Of a DNA stretch of 64,000 nucleotides, positions 59,822-64,000 are shown piece after piece. The notes beneath the pieces are model-generated. The model saw nothing but the letters and a program-made list of their open reading frames with translations. It ran no database searches and was not told the origin of the DNA. Where the stretch lies: assembly GCF_017696015.1 (NCBI RefSeq), contig NZ_JAAORL010000002.1, positions 1-64,000 on the forward strand, written 5' to 3'. Position 1 is the first letter of the stretch. Each line of letters begins with the position of its first letter. The translations under genes were made by a program, and so were the position numbers. Origin of the DNA: Prochlorococcus marinus CUG1415 (GTDB lineage Bacteria; Cyanobacteriota; Cyanobacteriia; PCC-6307; Cyanobiaceae).

Positions 59822-59952
59822 TTACCAATATAAATTGTTTTAAGTCCCAAATCTCTAAACATCGCTTTCTCTTTCTATTCATTCATACGTGATTCATACT
59901 CCTCAAAGGTATTACTTAGTTGAAAATCCAGAATAGTCGTTTCAATAACCAT
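59822..59952 (-). pseudogene. Truncated DUF3764-like gene with in-frame stop
   Basis: ATG at 59952 opens MVIETTILDFQLSNTFEEYE, then hits TAG after RMNE. The same frame resumes with KEKAMFRDLGLKTIYIGK before a final stop. The LDFQLSNTFEEYES start parallels VISFKIESTFEEWFEIFDS of the 53902 gene. The C-terminal half is absent. Confidence 0.55.
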
Positions 59953-60087
59953 AAAAATAATTAAGAGTTTTTTAATTCTAAATCTTTTCCAAGAAGCAAT
60001 TTTAAGAAAAATTAGTTTTTATTAAGCAAGCTATTAACTAATTTTTATTTATGAGTTATAAATCAACTATAAAAATCGATTTTAATT

Positions 60088-61431
60088 TTGGACTCAAAAA
60101 TTTCTCAAAGAGAACAATGGACTAGTAAGCTGGGATTCATTTTAGCTGCTGCTGGTAGCGCAGTTGGTCTCGGAAACCTTTGGGGTTTTGCCTACAGAGC
60201 CTCTCAAGGTGGAGGTGCAGCTTTTGTACTTTTATACATATTGATCGTTTTAATTGTATGTATTCCGGTATTTGTTGCTGAAATGGCTTTAGGTAGAAAT
60301 GCAATGACAAGTACATTACTTGCACCTGTTAAGCTGGCTGGGAAAAATTGGTATCCATTAGGGATCTTGTTCTTTATAGCTCCTTTGGGTATAGCATCAT
60401 ATTATTCAGTGATAATGGGCTGGACAGCCGACACCTTGTTCCATTCTTTATTTTTTGGATTACCAAAGAATTTAACTGAAGCAGAAACCTTCTTTGGCTC
60501 TATTAGTAGTGGTAGCAGTGTTTTGTTGGGGCACCTATTAAGTCTTGTACTTACAGCCATAATAGTTTCATCAGGAGTAAAAAGAGGGATAGAAAAGGTT
60601 ACTAGATATTTCATGCCAATCCTTTTTATAATTATTGTAATTCTTGCTATTTGGGCTTCTTCACTTTCAGGGGCATGGGAAGGATATAAAACATTTCTAC
60701 TTAAGTTTGATTTTAATGAATTAAGAAATCCTCAAACAATAAGAAACGCTTTTACACAAGCATTCTTTTCATTAAGTTTAGGCATTGGAATTATGGTTAC
60801 TTACGCCTCGTATCTAAATAAAAAAAGTAATCTTCCAAAACTAAGTGTTGGAGTGGCATCATTAGATACTTTGGTTGGACTAATGGCTGGATTGATAACT
60901 TTCCCAATAGTTTTAACATTCGGTTTAAGTGACGCTATTTCTGAATCCGTAGTTGGTGCTTTATTCATATCAATTCCAACAGGCCTAGGTTCATATGGTG
61001 CAGCAGGAAGAATTGTAGCTGTTGCATTTTTTGCACTAGCCTATATTGCAGCTATAACTTCCTCTGTTTCATTATTGGAAGTTCCAGTTGCATCTTTAAT
61101 GGATAAATTTGGTTTTAGAAGAGAAAAATCGGTTTGGTTGATAACTCTATTCCTATTCTTAGCAGGCATTCCTTCTGCCTTGAACTTAAACATTCTTGGA
61201 ACAGTTGATTCGATTTTTGGAGGAGTATTGCTTATCTTTGGTGGATTCTTGGTAACCTTCTTTATGGGATGGGTCGTCCCAGGAAAGTTCAATGAAGAAC
61301 TTAGTGACTCAAAAGTCGGAATCAAAACGACACGTTACTTGAAATTCATGACAAGATGGGTTGCTCCCCCAATTATTGGTTTTGGACTATTTATTAGTGT
61401 TTTTGATTTGCTTAAAGGCTGGGTAAGTTAA
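60088..61431 (+). CDS. Sodium-dependent transporter, NSS (SNF) family
   Basis: The 447-residue product has the NSS signature at its start (WTSKLGFILAAAGSAVGLGN, then LWGFAYRASQGGGAAFVLLY). About 11-12 spans follow. This family imports amino acids or related small solutes with sodium across the cytoplasmic membrane. The N-terminal Trp-Gly and GSAVGLGN motifs that bind sodium are intact. The substrate is unknown. Start is TTG at 60088. Confidence 0.9.
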   Translation: MDSKISQREQWTSKLGFILAAAGSAVGLGNLWGFAYRASQGGGAAFVLLYILIVLIVCIPVFVAEMALGRNAMTSTLLAPVKLAGKNWYPLGILFFIAPLGIASYYSVIMGWTADTLFHSLFFGLPKNLTEAETFFGSISSGSSVLLGHLLSLVLTAIIVSSGVKRGIEKVTRYFMPILFIIIVILAIWASSLSGAWEGYKTFLLKFDFNELRNPQTIRNAFTQAFFSLSLGIGIMVTYASYLNKKSNLPKLSVGVASLDTLVGLMAGLITFPIVLTFGLSDAISESVVGALFISIPTGLGSYGAAGRIVAVAFFALAYIAAITSSVSLLEVPVASLMDKFGFRREKSVWLITLFLFLAGIPSALNLNILGTVDSIFGGVLLIFGGFLVTFFMGWVVPGKFNEELSDSKVGIKTTRYLKFMTRWVAPPIIGFGLFISVFDLLKGWVS

Positions 61432-61835
61432 AAATAAATAAAATTATAATTTATATAATTGAATAAATTTACTGCGATATAGTGCGGAAATAGGGGGAGG
61501 GGTGCAAGTCTAAAAAAGATAAAATAGTTTAACTTTTTCGCATTATTTTTGATCAAACTCAAAAAAATATTAGTCAATAATTAAGTATTTGCAATGGTTA
61601 TTAATTAAAAAATTGATATGAAGACTAAGTGCTTTGTTTTATTACCAAAGTCTAAATATTTTTCTCAAGAAAATGTTTTACTGCGGAACCTTTTTTTAAT
61701 GAAGTATTAAAATTTAACTCATATTAAATCTCAAACGTATCGGCAAAAACCATCCCTAATAGAATCTATATAAAATAAATTTAGGTGTTTAATTTAAAGG
61801 AATTAGAGCGCCTAAAAGAATAGATAACAAATTTG
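61432..61835. other. Intergenic stretch with G-rich run
   Basis: About 400 bases between the NSS gene and selO. It contains GGAAATAGGGGGAGGGGTGC near 61486-61505, a rare G-rich stretch in this AT-rich DNA, downstream of the transporter. No gene was recognised. Confidence 0.45.
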
Positions 61836-63539
61836 ATGTCAACCAAATCTGATTCATTAAAAGGAAAGCTTACAGAAAATTTTTCCGAATTTTCTCAACT
61901 ATCTGACTATTCTTTTATGAATTCTCTTAAAGCAGATCCTCAATCAACAAAAGATGGAAATGATCATAAGCCGCGTTCAGTATATTCAGGTCATTACGTA
62001 CCAGTTGTTCCAACTGCTATTCCAGAACCAGAATATATTTCCCATAGCAACAAACTTTTTAAAGAACTAAGGCTAAGCTCAAATCTTACTAAAGACCAGA
62101 ATTTTTGTCGTTTTTTCTCAGGTGATATTTCTGTTGCTAATTATCCAATGAGTTCTGTTGGTTGGGCAACAGGTTATGCATTATCTATTTACGGGACTGA
62201 ATATACCCAACAATGTCCCTATGGCACTGGCAATGGTTATGGCGATGGCAGAGCAATTTCTGTTTTTGAAGGTTTATTCAATGGTAAAAGAATGGAAATG
62301 CAACTTAAAGGAGGAGGTCCAACTCCCTACTGTCGTGGAGCAGATGGTAGAGCTGTCTTAAGGTCTAGCGTTCGAGAATTTCTCGCACAGGAATTAATGG
62401 ATGCCTTGGGAATCCCTACCTCAAGATCTTTAACACTTTATGTCTCACGTTCAGAAATAGTTAGAAGACCGTGGTATTCCAAAGGGTCCAGATATTTTGA
62501 ACCTGATATCATGATTGATAATCAAGCAGCAATTACTACGAGAGTCGCTCCATCTTTTTTACGTGTAGGCCAGATTGAACTTTTTGCAAGAAGAGTTCGC
62601 GATAATGCGCATGATGAGGCCCTCAATGAACTAAAGATGATAGTTCAACATCTAATTGATAGAAATTATAAAGATGAAATTGAATATGAGATTTCGATTC
62701 AAAGTAAAGTAATAAAACTGGCTTCTTTATACAGATCAAGACTTATATCACTTATAGCCAACTGGATGAGAGTTGGTTATTGCCAGGGTAATTTCAATAG
62801 TGATAATTGTGCTGCTGGAGGTTATACCTTGGATTATGGCCCCTTTGGATTCTGTGAATTATTTGATCCAAGATTTCAACCATGGACAGGTGGAGGTGAA
62901 CATTTCTCATTTTTTAACCAGCCTTCTGCAGCGGCAATCAACTTTAAAACATTCTGTTCCTCTCTTAGTCCGTTAATTTCACAAAGGAAACAAGATCAAG
63001 AAAAGTTAGATCAAATCGAAAAAGACTTTTCTGAATTAATGAATAAGGAATTGATGAAAATGTGGGCAAACAAGCTTGGTTTAGAACATTACAACGAAAC
63101 TCTAATAAATGAATTTTTTAATCTCATGGTTATTTCAAAAGCAGACTATACAATTTTGTTCCGTAAACTCTCTGAAATCCCTGATAACTTAGATTCTTTA
63201 AAAGATTGTTTCTATTTACCAATTAATGACGAGCTCAATAATAGGTGGGAAGTATGGCTTGAAAACTGGCAAACAGTGTTGAAGAAAGAGGGAAATATTA
63301 AAGCAAAATCGGCATCAATGAAATCCCTTAATCCAGTCTATACTTGGCGCGAATGGATGGTCGTTCCTGCATATGAAGAAGCTGAAAAGGGAAATTATAA
63401 GAAAATAAAAGAGTTACAGGATATCTTTAGCAATCCATATGTAGAACAACCCGCAGAAATAGATCAAAAATATAATCGACTAAAGCCAAGCCAGTATTTT
63501 AACTATGGAGGAGTATCTCATTACAGTTGTTCTTCGTAA
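61836..63539 (+). CDS. selO: Protein adenylyltransferase SelO
   Basis: The 567-residue product is a SelO pseudokinase, which AMPylates proteins. The core GDGRAISVFEGLF and MQLKGGGPTPYCRGADGRAV are the conserved flipped-kinase nucleotide-binding region. The LRSSVREFLAQELMDALGIP stretch is also typical. The C-terminal tail ends in SHYSCSS with Cys, as in SelO homologs that lack selenocysteine. The start is ATG at 61836 rather than TTG at 61833. Confidence 0.92.
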   Translation: MSTKSDSLKGKLTENFSEFSQLSDYSFMNSLKADPQSTKDGNDHKPRSVYSGHYVPVVPTAIPEPEYISHSNKLFKELRLSSNLTKDQNFCRFFSGDISVANYPMSSVGWATGYALSIYGTEYTQQCPYGTGNGYGDGRAISVFEGLFNGKRMEMQLKGGGPTPYCRGADGRAVLRSSVREFLAQELMDALGIPTSRSLTLYVSRSEIVRRPWYSKGSRYFEPDIMIDNQAAITTRVAPSFLRVGQIELFARRVRDNAHDEALNELKMIVQHLIDRNYKDEIEYEISIQSKVIKLASLYRSRLISLIANWMRVGYCQGNFNSDNCAAGGYTLDYGPFGFCELFDPRFQPWTGGGEHFSFFNQPSAAAINFKTFCSSLSPLISQRKQDQEKLDQIEKDFSELMNKELMKMWANKLGLEHYNETLINEFFNLMVISKADYTILFRKLSEIPDNLDSLKDCFYLPINDELNNRWEVWLENWQTVLKKEGNIKAKSASMKSLNPVYTWREWMVVPAYEEAEKGNYKKIKELQDIFSNPYVEQPAEIDQKYNRLKPSQYFNYGGVSHYSCSS

Positions 63540-63583
63540 AAGGTAAATCCTAAAAATGCAGATTGAATAACTTAGAGAAAATT

Positions 63584-64000
63584 TTATTCATTTATGGCCG
63601 TAGGCATTCCAACTACTGATACAACTCCCACATGAAGTATGGCCGCCTTCTTTCCAACATTTTTCACATAGTGGGTGCCCCCATTATTACTCTCTATAAA
63701 TGCATCACCCGCTTTAAAGAAATTAATTTCTTCACCCCTAACATGTTTTAATCTTCCTCTGGTGACATGAATCAACATTGGGGAAGGATGAGTATGAATT
63801 GGAGTTTTCAAGCCAACTGGAATCTTGACTTTTAAGAGTCTTAATTCAGGCTTACCCTCGAGATAATTAAAATTTTTACCACTAAGTCCTTTTGAACTTT
63901 GAATAATAGGTATAACTTCAATCTTTTCTTCAGCAAGAGAAGGTTGTGGCAAAGCTAAAGTCCCAATAAAAAGGAAACAAAATGGAATAAATGTTTTTAT
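63584..64000 (-). CDS. Secreted cupin-domain protein (start beyond window)
   Basis: The frame continues upstream past 63952 to the window edge as FIPFCFLFIGTLALPQPSLA, a signal peptide. So the start lies beyond 64000 and the gene is cut. The mature part is a single small cupin barrel: PIHTHPSPMLIHVTRGRLKH carries HxH metal ligands, then FKAGDAFIESNNGGTHYVKN carries another His. It probably binds a metal in the periplasm. Substrate unknown. Confidence 0.75.
   Translation of the reverse strand: MKTFIPFCFLFIGTLALPQPSLAEEKIEVIPIIQSSKGLSGKNFNYLEGKPELRLLKVKIPVGLKTPIHTHPSPMLIHVTRGRLKHVRGEEINFFKAGDAFIESNNGGTHYVKNVGKKAAILHVGVVSVVGMPTAINE

Overview
The window looks like a chromosome segment of a high-light Prochlorococcus. 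The base composition is very AT-rich, intergenic spaces are short, and many Hli-type genes and tiny membrane-protein genes are present. Several families typical of marine picocyanobacteria (DUF1651, DUF3764, DUF2839) also occur. A complete nitrate/nitrite assimilation cluster (22.9-34.4 kb) shows that the strain can use nitrate. Assignments rest on reading motifs by eye; no database search was run.

Layout. 1-4.6 kb: end of an outer-membrane porin gene, apt, and a glycine-rich repeat barrel gene whose 3' three quarters are strikingly GC-rich. 4.59 kb: the only intact tRNA gene, tRNA-Pro(TGG). 4.6-19.6 kb: an island with repeated copies of the 3' half of that tRNA, all on the + strand, separating small gene cassettes (TPR protein, pilin-like proteins, a J-domain fusion, many small proteins, hli genes). 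19.55-22.74 kb: a segment bounded by near-identical inverted repeats of about 136 bp, each containing a tRNA-Pro 3' half. 22.9-34.4 kb: nirA, a helical-repeat protein, moaB, moaD-moaE, moeA, moaC, narM, narB, napA, mobA and moaA, with NtcA-type boxes before nirA, napA and mobA. 35.5-44 kb: more cassettes bounded by tRNA-Pro 3' halves, now on the - strand, carrying secreted or envelope proteins (Ser/Asn-rich secreted protein plus barrel, TPR-CHAT protease, trypsin-like protease, membrane pair). 44-55 kb: mostly small genes and gene remnants plus DoxX, an RluF-type pseudouridine synthase and an SRAP protein. 55-64 kb: more ordinary chromosome with transporters (Nramp-related, NSS), SelO and a cupin.

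The most unusual feature is the cassette architecture. About a dozen tRNA-Pro 3' fragments divide the island into cassettes of one to a few genes. Just inside both ends of many cassettes lies a pair of short motif copies spaced 11-12 bp apart. The motif is the same at the two ends of one cassette, in the same orientation, but differs between cassettes (GAGCGAG, GGGTAGCT, GATGTCA, GTCCAC, TGAGGGAA, TTTGACCACT, TTATGGGCAC). This looks like an array of small tRNA-targeting integrative units related to the tycheposons described from Prochlorococcus, with cassette-specific arm-type sites. No recombinase gene is visible, so mobilisation would have to occur in trans.

How the genes work together: napA imports nitrate and nitrite, NarB (with NarM) reduces nitrate to nitrite, NirA reduces nitrite to ammonium, and the moa/moe/mob genes make the molybdenum cofactor that NarB needs. 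The cassette genes mostly encode exported or envelope proteins and small membrane proteins, as expected of flexible cargo that alters the cell surface.
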